A DNA stretch of 64,000 nt from Rhodeus uyekii. Taxonomy: Eukaryota > Chordata > Actinopteri > Cypriniformes > Acheilognathidae. Shown here piece by piece: positions 12,439-23,640 of the stretch. A program made the translations under genes and the position numbers. The notes under the pieces are model-generated. The model searched no databases and was not told where the DNA came from. It worked only from the letters and a program-made list of their open reading frames with translations. The stretch covers positions 1,873,606-1,937,605 of the forward strand of contig JAWRVZ010000133.1 in the NCBI GenBank assembly GCA_037043235.1, written 5' to 3'. Numbering within the stretch: the stretch's first letter is position 1; every line of letters starts with the position of its first letter.

Positions 12439-13150
12439 TGTCATAGTTCTGTCACTTCAGTCTAGTTTTCTCATGTTTTGTGACCGAGCTCTGACTCTAC
12501 TGCATTGTGTCTTTGTGTGAGCGTGCGGCGTTGCGTGTGCTCAAGGTGCAAGTTCTCCTGTCTGTGATGTGTCTTGTTTGCAGGGCGTGGTGTTCGGATT
12601 CCGGCACTTCGGCCTTGTTCGGTCTCAGTTTTGTGTCGGGATTCAGACATTCATGCTCTGTGTGTCTTCTGTTGTGGGTGCATGAGATGAGTGCTCGCTC
12701 GTGCTCTCTATGTTTTGTGAGTGCGTGCAGTGTCGAGTTATCTTAAGCTGCGCATTTGTATAGCATGTGCTATACAACAACATGCGTGTCTTTTTTCTGC
12801 GTGTTGTTGTATAGCACGTGGTTTGTGTTTACATCGGCCGCATGCTTTCAAGTTATGTCTTGTGCTGTGTAGCACGCATTTTGTGTTTTCAATGGATGGA
12901 TGCTGTCAAGTCGTTTTGTTTTGTGTGGCTCATCAGTGCTCGCATTGGCTGCATGGTCATGTTTTGTTTTGTTTTGTCCTGTCTATCGTGTAACTCCACT
13001 TGTATTGTTTCCTTGTTATTGGTTTGATTTGCCCCACCTTTCCTCCCTCATTACCTGCCTTATTTATCTCCCTGTTTTTGCTGTCCTCTGCCTGCCTTTT
13101 TAATCTCCCTGTTTTTGCTGTCCTGACCTCGTATGTTGACTCATCGTAAT
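12439..13150 (+). repeat. LTR-like repeat, forward copy
   Basis: Starts TGTCATAGTTCTGTCAC and shares long stretches, in reverse orientation, with 53775-54211. Shared words include GTGTGAGCGTGCGG, GGGCGTGGTGTTCGG and TGTTTACATCGGCCGC. It is probably the LTR of a Gypsy-type element. It stops where an L2 LINE tail begins at 13159. I could not find the opposite LTR or a target duplication. Confidence 0.5.
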
Positions 13151-13158
13151 TTTTGCTG

Positions 13159-14307
13159 TCAAGTCACCTTTATTTATATAGCGCTTTTTACAATGTAGAT
13201 TTTTTTCAAAGCAGCTTTACAGTGGTCACAGGAAAAACAATATAAACAAAGTTTGTTGGGCTGAACAGCAGCCTTAAAAGAGCAGGCGAACCAATACAAT
13301 TGATGAATGTTAAGTGTTAAGTTTCCTGACCACGGTAACCTCGGAATAAACGGAGACCAATATCAGCGTAGATGCCAGTCTTCTTCTGATGTATCGAGTA
13401 CATTTGGTGTTATGGGAATGTTCCCGCTTCCGGCTGACCTAAATTATGTAGCCTAACAATCATTTTACATGATTTGGATTGAAAATGTATGGTTAATGTG
13501 TTATGTGTATACCAGGTTGAAGAGATGTGTTTTTAAACTGACAGAGTGTGTCTGCTTCCCGAACTGTATTAGGAAGACTGTTCCAGAGTTTAGGGGCTAA
13601 ATAGGAAAAGGATTGACCGCCAGCAGTTGACTTTGATATTCTAGGTATTATAAGCTGGTTAGTATTTTGGGATCGCAATAGATGTGAAGCACTATAATGT
13701 GTTAAGAGATCGCTCAAGTACTGGGGAGCTAAACCATTTAATGCTTTGTAAGTAATTAGCAAGATTTTAAAATGTATTCGGTGTTTAATAGGAAGCCAGT
13801 CCAGGTTTGACAGAAATGGGCTAATATGCTCATACTTCCTGGTTCTAGTAAGAACTCGAGCTGCTGCATTTTGGACCAGCTGGAATTTGTTTATTAAGCG
13901 TCCAGGGCAACCACCCAGTAGAGCGTTACAATAATCTAGCCTTGAACTCATGAACGCTTGAACTAACTTTTCCGAATTCGTCTTTTGTCGCAATTTAGAT
14001 ATATTTTTAAGATGGAAGAATGCCGTTTTACAGATGCTAGAAACATGGCTTTCAAATGAAAGATTGTTATCAAAGAGCACATTCAGGTTTCTAACTGACG
14101 ACGAAGACTTGACAGGGTGGCCATCGAGTGTTAGGCAGTAGTCTAGATTGTAACGTGCAGAACTTTTTGGTCTAATAATTAGAATCTCTGTTTTTTTTTC
14201 AGAATTAAGCAGTAGAAAGTTATTAGTCATCCAATTTTTTATATCAGTTATGCATTCTGTTAATTTTGTGAATTTGTTCGTTTCATCAGGATGAGAAGAA
14301 ATATAGT
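13159..14307 (-). mobile_element. L2-clade LINE, 5'-truncated copy
   Basis: The 3' end lies at 13159, where the minus strand ends ...GCGCTATATAAATAAAGGTGACTTGAC. The sequence then runs through the 3' UTR into the C-terminal third of the reverse transcriptase. Homology with the copy at 61.6-64.0 kb stops near 14307, which is the 5' truncation point. Confidence 0.88.
13493..14230 (-). pseudogene. L2-clade LINE ORF2, C-terminal fragment of reverse transcriptase
   Basis: A 245-codon open frame on the minus strand begins within the RT after the YADD region (MTNNFLLLNSEKKTEILI). It continues through the thumb and C-terminal blocks: RNLNVLFDNNLSFESH, SRLDYCNALLGGCP, LVQNAAARVLTRTRKYEHISP, YKALNGLAPQYLSDLL and LAPKLWNSLP. 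All are typical of L2/CR1-superfamily LINEs in fish. It is not a gene start: the ATG is an internal methionine and the palm with the catalytic aspartates is missing. The copy at 62309-63992 shows the longer version. An extra Lys codon in the A run at SEKKTE distinguishes this copy. Confidence 0.85.
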
Positions 14308-14684
14308 TTGTATTTTTGTTTTATTAATAAAATACAGTAAAAGCCCTTCCTTCACTGCAATTGAGTTATTGTCTCCTCCCTTCAACACAGAGAATGGAAG
14401 ATATAGTGTCCCCATTCATTGCATTGGTTTTGGACCGTGCAGAAAAATTGTGCAAAAATTGTGCTTTTTTCACTGGCACAGAGTTCTGCAAACCTTTATT
14501 TTTTAGCCAGTCAAATGAGCCTGAAAAGTCATGATGGTTTGTAAAAACTATTGCCAGTTGCTGCTGATATAGACAATTATTTCTTCTCACGCTAGTTGCC
14601 CGATGACTAGTTTTCATGGTGTGTTCCTGTGGAACTTTTTGACCCCAACTTGTTGTTTGGTGTGTCTCTACTAACTCTACTAGA
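14308..14684. other. Spacer between two L2 copies
   Basis: About 375 bp without recognisable coding or transposon ends. Confidence 0.4.
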
Positions 14685-15096
14685 CCCTCCCCTGTGAAGA
14701 TCATGAATCCATCTCCAACCAAAACAAACTGGATTTAATATTTGACTTGAATAGTTGTCACTATAATAATCATGCACTGTTTGGCTTTTGGCCAGAGGGG
14801 AACTGGTACCTCGACTGAGCCTAGTTTCTCCCAAGGTTTTTTTCTCCATTCTGTTCTTGATTCATTCCGTCACCTGCCGGAGTTTTGGTTCCTTGCCACT
14901 GTCGCCTCTGGCTTGCTTAGTTGGGGACGCTTAATACTTAATATTCTTCAATTTTATTGATTCACCTGCTCTTTTAGAGCTGCTGTTCAGCAAAAACAAA
15001 TTTTGTTTTTATTGTTCTATTGTGACCACCGTAAAGCTGCTTTGAAACAATCTGTATTGTAAAAAGCGCTATATAAATAAAGGTGACTTGACTTTA
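14685..15096 (+). mobile_element. L2-clade LINE 3' tail, forward copy (source of the 18.1 kb insertion)
   Basis: This is the 3' UTR of the same L2 family, forward strand, from about CCCTCCCCTGTGAAGATCATG to AAAGCGCTATATAAATAAAGGTGACTTGACTT. It is directly followed by 74 bp (15097-15170) that reappear, reverse-complemented, beside the L2 tail at 18.1 kb. Confidence 0.85.
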
Positions 15097-15144
15097 CTTA
15101 CAATTACATGATCATGTACAAAATATTATGATTTCCTGTGTGCT

Positions 15145-16850
15145 GTTCCCTTATCATGGAAATTGTGCTGCGTCGTATGAAAACACTTTGGGGAACACCT
15201 GCAGTTTGACTGTGTCTGAAGCACATGTGTAACTAGTTGAATCCTAGTGCTGCATCAAGTTGTGATCGTGTAACACGGAAGCTACAAAGATAAGCCAGCA
15301 GCACAGTAATCTCAGCTTTTGCCCTTCAGCAAGCTCTTCTCTGTGTCATATTATTTGGTGTTTTCTGGGTGCAAGGCATTCTACTGAGGCTGCTGGCTGT
15401 GTTCATTTAGAAATATCTCAGCCTTGCACCTGTTGTTCCCTTCTGAGGCTAGAACTGTCAAGATCTGAGGAGCTAGAGGTTCTATGCATTTTGACAGGAG
15501 ATTTAGAATACTCGCCAAATCAATCTCCTGCTTTTGAGGAGCTGCTGAAGGTTGTAAACAGGGCAATGACCAAGATAAATATCATTCTCATCAAGGCTAT
15601 CGAGCCGTACTGTGCACTATTAATCCCTCCATATTGGGCTTTAGATGGAATGGCTATGGGATGATGCCACGGCTTGAAGACACTCTCATCTGATTCTGCT
15701 TTATCCCTTAAGGGTGTCTCACAAAATATGTGCTGGTGGGCAAAGCATGGCGGTTAGTTGGGCATGGAATCCATGCCTGCATTCTATGGTCATCATAGAG
15801 CGGAGGCTGGGCTCGGCGATATTAATGAAATACTTTGAGCTGTAGACTTATCTCCATGGCAGTGTTAGTGGCTGCAGAGAAACATGTCGCTAAACTTGTC
15901 AGGCATTGGTGAAAAGGACAGGGCTATCTTCTTCTTCTAATGTCGCAGAGAGGTTTCAGGTGGCGACAAAACAGACAGCCACATTTTTTCCCCTGCCGTC
16001 ATTCTAGATCTCATGGGGCTGCAGCCAGGGAGAAAGGGGCTCTGACTTTAGCATCAGACCTCTGAGGGAGGCCTCAGACTCCCTGTCAGACCTCCGCTTC
16101 AGGTTATGGAAAACAAAACAAAAAAAGCGACCAAGGATCCCTCTAGTAGATTTCTTAAAAACATGGAAGCTCCTACCAAATTTATCTCAGTGTTTGTGTC
16201 CTGTGTGTAGAGGGTGGCATGATTATTGTGAACCCCTTAGCTGGGTTGGGTGTTTGGAACTAGGAGTTTAGTCCCTGTTGCTGAAGGAGGCCTTAGAATG
16301 TATTCCTCCTTCCGAGAATGAGTCTGGGTTATATAGCAGTTTCAAGGAAGGATGGGGGCTGCATCCTATCTTTTAACAGCAATTAAACGGTTCTTTGAGG
16401 AGATTCAGGTTCAATATATTAACCATTCTGCTTATCGTGAGTCAAATCAGGTCCAAGGACTGGATTGTTACGATAGATCTAAAGGATGCACAGGAAGTTC
16501 CTCAGGTTTACTTTCAGGGTCAAAGCATTCCAATATCGGGTTCTTCTGTTCAGCCGATCATTATGCAGCACTAGCTCTGACTCCAGGGCATTCGTATTTT
16601 CTATTAAATAGACAACTGGCTCATTCTGGTCCAGTCACAAAACAGGGCAGTTCAGCATAAAGATGTCGTTCTTCGCTCTATACCAAGAAAGCTCACTATC
16701 TCCCCAGTAGAAAGCTCACGGTCTCCCTACGTTCTGAGGGTAGTGTACACTTGAGTATGATGCGGACGTATACAAATGTAAGATGTAATGGTAATCCAGC
16801 AGTGGCTTAATGTGTCTAGATCAATTGTGTAAGCTGGTCCTAAACTTGCT
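15145..16850 (+). mobile_element. Decayed DIRS element (copy F)
   Basis: Starts with a DIRS terminal motif (TTCCCTTATCATGGAAATTGTGCTGCGTC). Gag remnants follow near 15510-15570 (SPAFEELLKVVNRA), and RT remnants near 16450-16600 (a degraded TIDLKDA block and an YQYRVL block). Stops and deletions are frequent and no recombinase is visible. Bases 16600-16760 match the start of the post-YIDD region only loosely. The right boundary is approximate. Confidence 0.65.
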
Positions 16851-17629
16851 CACACTGGCCCTAGGTCAACTTATTGTTGAAACTCTGTTTTAAAAAAGTT
16901 TATTTCATGCTGCTTCAGACTCATTCAGACAACACTCTTTACTTTGATTCGTGAATAGAACCATTGGATGTTCATCTTGTGCATCGCTGGAATCTTGGTT
17001 TTGTTTGAGTTTTTCGTCAGGATCTCATGTGATTTATGAGAAATTATTCATATCATTAATTTTCTAAATTCAGAGCAGTTGTTTTTCCTCTGTTTGTCAG
17101 AAGATGATCTGTCACCTCTTTCTGATATGCTTGATAATGACCCATTAAGCCATTAAAGTGGCCATCAAGCTAGTATCTCTGTTTAGATTTGCTTAAAATA
17201 CTACTGTAGACAGTGCTCTCTTTCAACAAACCCCTCCAATCTGCTGATCATCATCTGTTAAGGGATACAGAGCTTACAGGGGGAGAAGTCTTTTCACATT
17301 ATTCCATTTACATGTGTTTTTCATTTAGTGCTCATTGGGTACATTTTATAATGGCAAATGTCGAGCTGGATTTAGTTTAGTTGGGATTTGTTTGGGTTAG
17401 ATTTGGTTTAGTAATGCATACACATTTGTTTTTATTTTAAACTTATTACTGACTGTTGGCATTGATAGATTTTCAAAAACCTTTGACTGTTTCTTATGTC
17501 ACTTTACGCTTCATATTTACTTGCTACAAAAGGGATAACATGAGGGTTATTGATATTGGCCATAACAGTTGTTTTACAGCAAAAAAACTAATAAACAAAA
17601 TGTTTGAGTCAACGCTATTCACTTGTTTT
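16851..17629. other. col27a1 intron 2, unannotated stretch
   Basis: AT-rich, with a TTTAGTTTAGTTGGGATTTGTTTGGGTTAG low-complexity patch near 17375-17410. No gene or named element was seen. Confidence 0.45.
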
Positions 17630-17888
17630 TGTCACAGTCATGTCACGTCTTGTGATCTTTGCCTGTGTGATCCTTCTGTATTTCCGTAGATTGTCATGTT
17701 AACCAACCCCCCTTGTTTGTTGTTTCCAGGTGCTCCTCGTTTTCCCATCTATTTATACCTTCATGTTCTCCATTGTCCTTGTCAATCGTTAACTTTATGT
17801 TGCTCCTGGTGTGTGGATGGTCTGTTCCGTGTGTTCCGAGTTTTGCACTGTTTAGGTGTAAAAATGTTTCTCGTTTTGATTTGAAAAG
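17630..17888 (+). repeat. Truncated Gypsy-type LTR relic
   Basis: Starts TGTCACAGTCATGTCACG. It aligns by eye with the reverse complement of the LTRs at 46975-48775: the middle CTTCATGTTCTCCATTGTC, CAATCGTTAACTTTATGTTGCTCC and GAGTTTTGCACT words recur in the same order. The last 37 bases (17852-17888) are repeated exactly, inverted, at 18387-18423. Confidence 0.6.
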
Positions 17889-18093
17889 TAGCCAAATTAT
17901 TTATATACCCATTTATACAGATTAATATGCTTGTGGTTTTGTCTTATTGTCTTATGTTTGACATGCATACTGCCACTTATTTCACTTGACCTAATTTATT
18001 GCAGACCTCTAATGAGCTAATGAATTTGTAGTGCAGTTGATGAATCTGTAATATTCACATAAGCCCACACAAGCCTTTTTTTCAACTTGTAAC

Positions 18094-18108
18094 AATATTA
18101 GCAGAGTA
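18094..18108 (+). repeat. Target-site duplication, left copy (15 bp)
   Basis: AATATTAGCAGAGTA occurs here and again at 18422-18436, exactly flanking the inverted L2-tail insertion 18109-18421. Confidence 0.85.
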
Positions 18109-18421
18109 CAGCACAATTTCCATCATAAGGGAACAGCACACAGGAAATCATAATATTTTGTACAAGATCATGTAATTGTAAGTCAAGTCACCTTTATTTA
18201 TATAGCGCTTTTTACAATACAGATTGTTTCAAAGCAGCTTTACAGTGGTCACATGACAACAATAAAAACAAAATTTGTTTTGGCTGAACAGCAGCTCTAA
18301 AAGAGCAGGTGAATCAATAAAATTGAAGAATATTAAGTATTACGTGTCCAAAACTAAGCAAGCCAGAGGCGACAGTGGCAAGGAACCTTTTCAAATCAAA
18401 ACGAGAAACATTTTTACACCT
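18109..18421 (-). mobile_element. Retrotransposed L2 tail with transduced 3' flank and local filler
   Basis: Read on the minus strand the insert has three parts. The first is 35 bp identical to nearby LTR sequence (18421-18387). The second is about 204 bp of L2 3' UTR, 5'-truncated at GGTTCCTTGCC (18386-18183). The third is 74 bp (18182-18109) matching the flank of the L2 copy at 15097-15170 with two differences by my count. A 15-bp target duplication brackets it. It lies about 250 bp before col27a1 exon 3. Confidence 0.85.
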
Positions 18422-18436
18422 AATATTAGCAGAGTA
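18422..18436 (+). repeat. Target-site duplication, right copy (15 bp)
   Basis: Exact repeat of 18094-18108, at the other edge of the insertion. Confidence 0.85.
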
Positions 18437-18685
18437 TTTAATGGAAAACTGAAGCCTTACCCCAAATGAAACTACCTTTTTCACATATGTTCTACATATG
18501 CTTTTGTCAATGATCCATTCCTGTAATGAGCTGAGTGTCTCAGTGTCTAAGAAACAGCTACAAGCCTTCAGTTGTCTGCAACAAGTTCTATTTTGCTTTG
18601 AAATAAAACTTTTTATTTTTAGTCACAGTACATATATGTATAGTAGCATTATTCCTGCAGTTATTTGTGTTTTTTCTTTTTGTAG

Positions 18686-19956
18686 AAGTGGACGTGCTGC
18701 AAAGACTGGGATTGGTTGGGAAAAGAGCATCTGGGACACGATCCACACCTCCAGGTGTCATCCCCTTCAAATCAGGAGTCATCCTAACCCAGAGTGCGAG
18801 AATTGACATCCCAGTGAGCTCCGTTGTCCCTGCATCACTGGGAACAGCATTCACTCTCATCCTCAGCGTATGTTCGCATCGTATAAACAATGCTTTCCTC
18901 TTCAACATTGTGACAAAGAGGAAAAGACTGCAACTAGGGGTGCAATTCATCCCTGGTAAAATCTTAGTTTACTTGGGCCAAAAGAACACTGTAAATTTTG
19001 ATTATGACGTTCACAATGGCCAGTGGCACAACTTGGCTTTGGAAATCCAAGCCCAAAAGGTTACGTTATATACTTCTTGTGGGAAGACAAGTGTACATGT
19101 AGATTTGCATTTTAAAAATGAAGAAACTCTGGATCCCGAGGGCTCCTTTCGCTTTGGAAAAATGAGCCAGAACTCTGTGCCATTTGAAGGAGCTATCTGC
19201 CAGTTTGATATCCATCCCTCTGCTAAGGCAGCTCATAATTATTGTAAGTACATTAAAAAACAGTGTAGGGATGCTGAAACTTATAGGCCTAACCTCCCAC
19301 CACTTTTACCGCTATTACCCCTGGACCCCAATATATATGTCACCATTCAGACCCCAAACATTGTAGCAGAGCTAAATGACATACATTTTAGCTCAAAGCC
19401 TTCTTTAACACAAAAGAAATACAATAATCATGAAACCTCTCAAGGCCCGAACATGTCCACTCTAATGACATCTCAGTCTGTACAAAGCACAGTGCCACCA
19501 ACGTTAGCTCAGCCCACACTAGAGTCCCCCCTGCAGGCCACAGCACAAACTTCCATTGCCTCATTTGGGAGTAGGACATCACAAATATCGCCAAAGCCAA
19601 CTCAAAGCCAAAGCAACCCCAGTAAGATCCTTGTGAGGGCTAATATAAAGCCCCACATATTAAAAGAGAATGGTATGTCTGTCACTGCTGAACCAGAAGG
19701 CCAACAGAAGTACAAACTGGATATCAAGACTTCTGCCACTATAAAACCTAAACCTTCTAGCACATTCATGGTGTCAGAGATTACAGCATTAGCACTGATA
19801 CCTCTACAAAAGGAGTCCTTTTTCAGAACCAAACCCACATTTTTTGAGTCTGTCACCCCTGCGGCCACAGATGGTTTCCAAAACTTTGACTTTGAACCAA
19901 CCCAAAACTCTCTCTTGGTTGAGTCACCTGGATTGAAAGGAGAACCTGGACCACCG
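18686..19956 (+). CDS. col27a1: col27a1 exon 3: thrombospondin-N-like domain, variable region, helix start
   Basis: A 1271-nt exon between a TTTTTGTAG acceptor and a GTAGGA donor, open throughout. Residues 42-240 of the joined protein form a thrombospondin N-terminal (laminin-G-like) domain: EVDVLQRLGL at the start, a VCSHR strand, GQWHNLALE, SCGK, GSFRFGKM, FEGAICQF and NYCKYIKKQC. Five cysteines fall at about residues 104, 173, 213, 228 and 235; paired ones should form the domain's disulfides. Residues about 245-450 are a Pro/Ser/Thr/Gln-rich variable region, probably O-glycosylated and extended. The exon ends SPGLKGEPGPP, the first Gly-X-Y triplets. Order and motifs match collagen alpha-1(XXVII). 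The variable region looks shorter than in the human protein as I remember it. It ends in phase 0, ready for 54-bp helix exons. Confidence 0.95.
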
Positions 19957-20939
19957 GTAGGATGTTCTCTAATATGTTTTGTTACCATACACTTTGCATC
20001 TCTCACATTTGTGTGGATTGAAACACACTAACAAGTCAAGTTGTTGGAAATTTTATAAAATGTTATGCGAACACATTGGTTAGAAATAGTCTGACACATA
20101 GAAAGTATTTATCAGTGTTTTCTCATTGGTACAGAGTTAACAACTTGGTTATAGATTTTTTTTCGAAAGACATGATGAGTTCAGGAAAAATGTAGAAGTT
20201 AAATTTTGGTCAAAGGTTTAAAAAAAAAAGTATAAATAAACTATTGTGGTCCAAACCCTGTAACTAAGTTGGTAATATAAAGTATAAAATGTTTATACAG
20301 TTAAAATAAAAATGTAATATCTTATTAAAAAAATTATATTTTAGCAAAATTCTAAATTTTTTAACCCATTCACTGCTTACTACACTGCTTAGTACACAAA
20401 AAGCCTTTGTCTGACAGATAAATTAATGTCATATAGTGTGACTCTCTAATATTTTAAATATTTGAACTCACAACTTATATTCACAAAAGTTTTGTGTGCC
20501 GAATCAACTTAATCACTAAATCAACTAGCAGAAACATGCAAAAAAACGTAAAACATAGTATAGAGATTACTTCTGCTCACCCTCATGACTTTGTCAAGGT
20601 CATGGTCAGTAAGGTCCTACATATCTTAAATATCAGGTAATTTGACCTTTTTTGGCTTGCTTCAGACTGGAAAAAAATCTTTTTGTCTGTCAAGGTAGTA
20701 AAATTATCCATTAATTTTACTGTAAAAATGTTATTATAGAAGGATTTTCCGTGATTATTTTGCAGAAGGTGGGAATGTGCTTGTTGAAATAGTCAAAGCT
20801 ATATCAGGTTACAGAAAAATGACAACAAGGTCTTCAGGTCTGAAGCCTATTTTCATAATTTTTTAAACAGTATCTTATGGTGGCCAGATGTCAAGTGATG
20901 CTTTGCTTATTTTGAAGAATGGTAAAATGAGAATTATTG

Positions 20940-20982
<43 letters not shown>

Positions 20983-21499
20983 GTTATCTGCGTTCATGTT
21001 ATACACTTAATCGTCACAGTATAAGACCAATTCAATTAATCTTCAGGGATATCAGTCTGTCCAATTAGGAAGCATAAGTGACTGCTTTGGTCCAAATGAA
21101 AGTGACAACAGGTGCACTAGAGAGGACACAGGAAAACAACCCCCACAAAGTAGCATGAGGCAGTACCTGTAACCCATACATGCCATTGCAAAGAGGGTTG
21201 GTGTGTGTCTCCCAGCACAGTGTATAGAGCATGGAGGAGATACCAGGAGACAGACTGTTACACTAGGAAAACTGAACAGGGATGTAAAAGAGAAGCAGGT
21301 CCGGTATCTGTTCCTTTGTGCAAGGAGCCCAGGGCCCTACAAAATGACCTCCAGTAGGCTACTGGTGTGCATATTTCTGAACAAACTGTCAAATGCAAAC
21401 TTCATTAGGGTGGCATGAGGGTCTGATGTCCACTAGTGGTACCTGTACTCACAGTTCAGCACTGTACAGCTCAATTGGCATTTGCCAGAGAAAAACAGA
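19957..21499. other. col27a1 intron 3, first part
   Basis: AT-rich intron sequence with the TG microsatellite at 20941. No other element was recognised. Confidence 0.5.
20941..20979. repeat. (TG)n microsatellite
   Basis: About 19 uninterrupted TG units. Confidence 0.97.
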
Positions 21500-21655
21500 A
21501 TTGGAAAGTACCCATTCCCTTTCAAGGGAACTCATGTTGTGTCAAGAGCTGTGGGAATGACTATGCTTGTATCCGTCATAAAGCATGTATGGAATCTAAC
21601 AAATCGTGTGAGAAGACATCAGAAGCAGATGACGACACGAATCAGGAATCTATAA

Positions 21656-22490
21656 ATGCATCCCACGCCAAACAGCCGGCAGCTTCTGTCTCTTCAGGAA
21701 AGCTATAAGCAATGTGTTCATCCCTACCCTCATTACATTACGGGTGGTGATACATGTGATGTGTGTGATGTGTTTAGGAGCTCGAACGCACAGGCAGCGT
21801 TCGAGGGGGCTGGATGTGCAGACTGTGAACAGCTACCGCTGAGAACGCTCCGCTCTCACCTGGCACTCTTCGAGGAGAGCGCCCAGGTTCAGCATCAATC
21901 TCGGGTGCTGCCCCCTTTCTCAGCCTTCACCCAGCAGATCTAGTGCCAGTTCTCAGGCAGAAGCACGCGCTGTTGTTTCTTCTGCCAAGGGAAAGGCACG
22001 AACGCTACAATTATCTAGTTCAGAGAAAATAGATGTTGTTAGCGTCAAGGCTGGAGATGTAGACTTGCCATTAAAGACAACATCGGCTCTGGTGGGTAAA
22101 CCGTATGCCTCTGCTGGTAAGGCTGCAGCGTGCCTCCACACTGTGGGGTTGCTGCAAACTTACCACACAGACGTATTTGGAGATCTCAATGAGGGCAGGG
22201 GTATCGGCAACCGATCTGTCTCTCCGGGCCACCAAAGAGACCACCTGTGCAATCGGGCAGTCCATGGCATATATGGTGTCTGTGGAGATGCAGGAAAAGA
22301 CAAAAGTTTCCTCCTGGATGCCCCGCTGGTGCCTACTGGCCTCTTTGCCAATGCAGTAATCAAGAGGCACCAGGAGCCCACTAAACAGGTGGTGATGTTC
22401 AAGAAGCTAATCCCCCGTCGCTCTCAGGTCTCCAGGGCTGCTGTGCAGGAGCAGCTCCAGAAAGCCAGTTCCTCACATAGAACCGTTTAG
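21656..22490 (+). pseudogene. DIRS Gag-like ORF remnant (copy B)
   Basis: The segment 21690-21870 keeps the family cysteine pattern in degenerate form: CDVCDVFRSSNAQAAFEGAG then CADCEQ, followed by an LRSHLALFE helix. After a frame change, 22065-22490 encodes the later Gag part (KTTSALVGKPYASAGKAAACLH, then LLQTYHTDVFGDLNEG, later LLDAPLVPTGLFANAV). This matches residues of copy A such as SLVGKAYSGSSQAAACLH and LLDAPLSPSGLFGDAV. At least two frameshifts break it. The role is assumed from position: structural protein of the retroelement. Confidence 0.7.
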
Positions 22491-22929
22491 AAACACAGCG
22501 TATCCACAAGGACTCCTCCCCAAAAATCAGAGGACCGGGGGGGACGGTCTCACCTGCAGCCTTCAAGGGGTAGGCCAGATCTGTGGACTGTCATGATTTC
22601 CAAGAAGACTGCAGGGAAACGGGAGCATCGGGCCAATGAGAGCTGTCCCCATCGAGGCCAGGCGGTGCTCACCTCAATTTACGGTGCCCGTCCTCCCTCA
22701 ATACCCTCAGGGGGCCATATCGCTAACCTTACCACCTTGCGTGTTTTACAGCACAGCAGCCCCCAGTGAGCTTTGTTCCCAGTTTCTGCCCGGAAATGTA
22801 GCGGCACCGAGATGCTCGTTCCCTCTGAGGAGTGCCATCAGTTTGGTTGTTCCCTGCCGGTTTGCCGCTTCAGGGCACCGAGCTGACCGCTCGAATGACA
22901 CTAGAGCCAAGTCCTGAGGGGCTGGTTCG

Positions 22930-23640
22930 CTTAGTAGAATTTTTGGCAGCGTGGAGACATCTGCCAAATATTACTTTGTTATTATTCATAAAGGCTACAC
23001 CATTCAGTTTCAGGCTCCACCGCCCAGGTTCGCAGGGGCTCTAGTCACTACGGTGGCCCCCGAGCAGGTTCTGGTCATGGAACTAGAAGTAAAGACACTG
23101 CTGGGGAAAGGGGCAATAGAAAAGGTTCCCCTCCCAGACAGAGAGTCAGGGTTTTACAGCCAGTACTTCATAGTTCCATAAAATAATGGAGGACTATACC
23201 CCATCTTGGATCTGCATATACTGAACAAATCTGTATCACAACTCAAGTTCAAGATGCTCACTCTGAAACAGATCGTCCCACAAATAAGGTCTGGTTTGTG
23301 ACGATAGATCTAAAAAATGCGTATTTCCATATCTCCGTCCTTCCTCAGCAGAGGAGATTCCTGAGGTCTACCTTCGGGGACAAGGCATACCAATATCGGG
23401 TCCTCCCGTTCGGTCTAACATTATCCCCCCTCACTTTCACCAAGTATGTAGAAGCAGCTCTAGCACCTCTACGCCTTATTCTCAATTACATAGACAGTTG
23501 GCTGATCCTAGGATAGTTGAGGAAGCTGGCGGTTCAGTATCGAGATGTCATTCTTGACCATATGAGAGTGCTGGGATTAAGGCTGAATACCAAGAAAAGT
23601 GTGCTCTTTGCTTTACAGAGGACCATCTATACATCAATAC
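22930..23640 (+). pseudogene. DIRS reverse transcriptase remnant (copy B), YIDD mutated
   Basis: RT blocks in order: LETVLVMELEVKTLLGKGA-like lead-in, SGFYSQYFIVP at 23150-23180 followed by a stop, WFVTIDLKNAYFHISVLPQQ at 23290-23345, YQYRVLPFGLTLSPLTF, and LNYIDSWLILG at 23480-23515 followed by a stop. The catalytic YIDD has become YIDS, so even without the stops this RT would be inactive. The following words (RLNTKKSVLFALQ) lead into the SINE3 insertion, after which the RNase H part resumes at about 24161. Confidence 0.8.

Noticed and set aside
13493..14230. 245-codon minus-strand frame considered as a host gene
   Set aside because: It is the C-terminal third of an L2 LINE reverse transcriptase, near-identical in layout to 62309-63992.
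18588..18950. 120-codon minus-strand frame over col27a1 exon 3
   Set aside because: It is antisense to the TSP-N-like exon and has no domain of its own.
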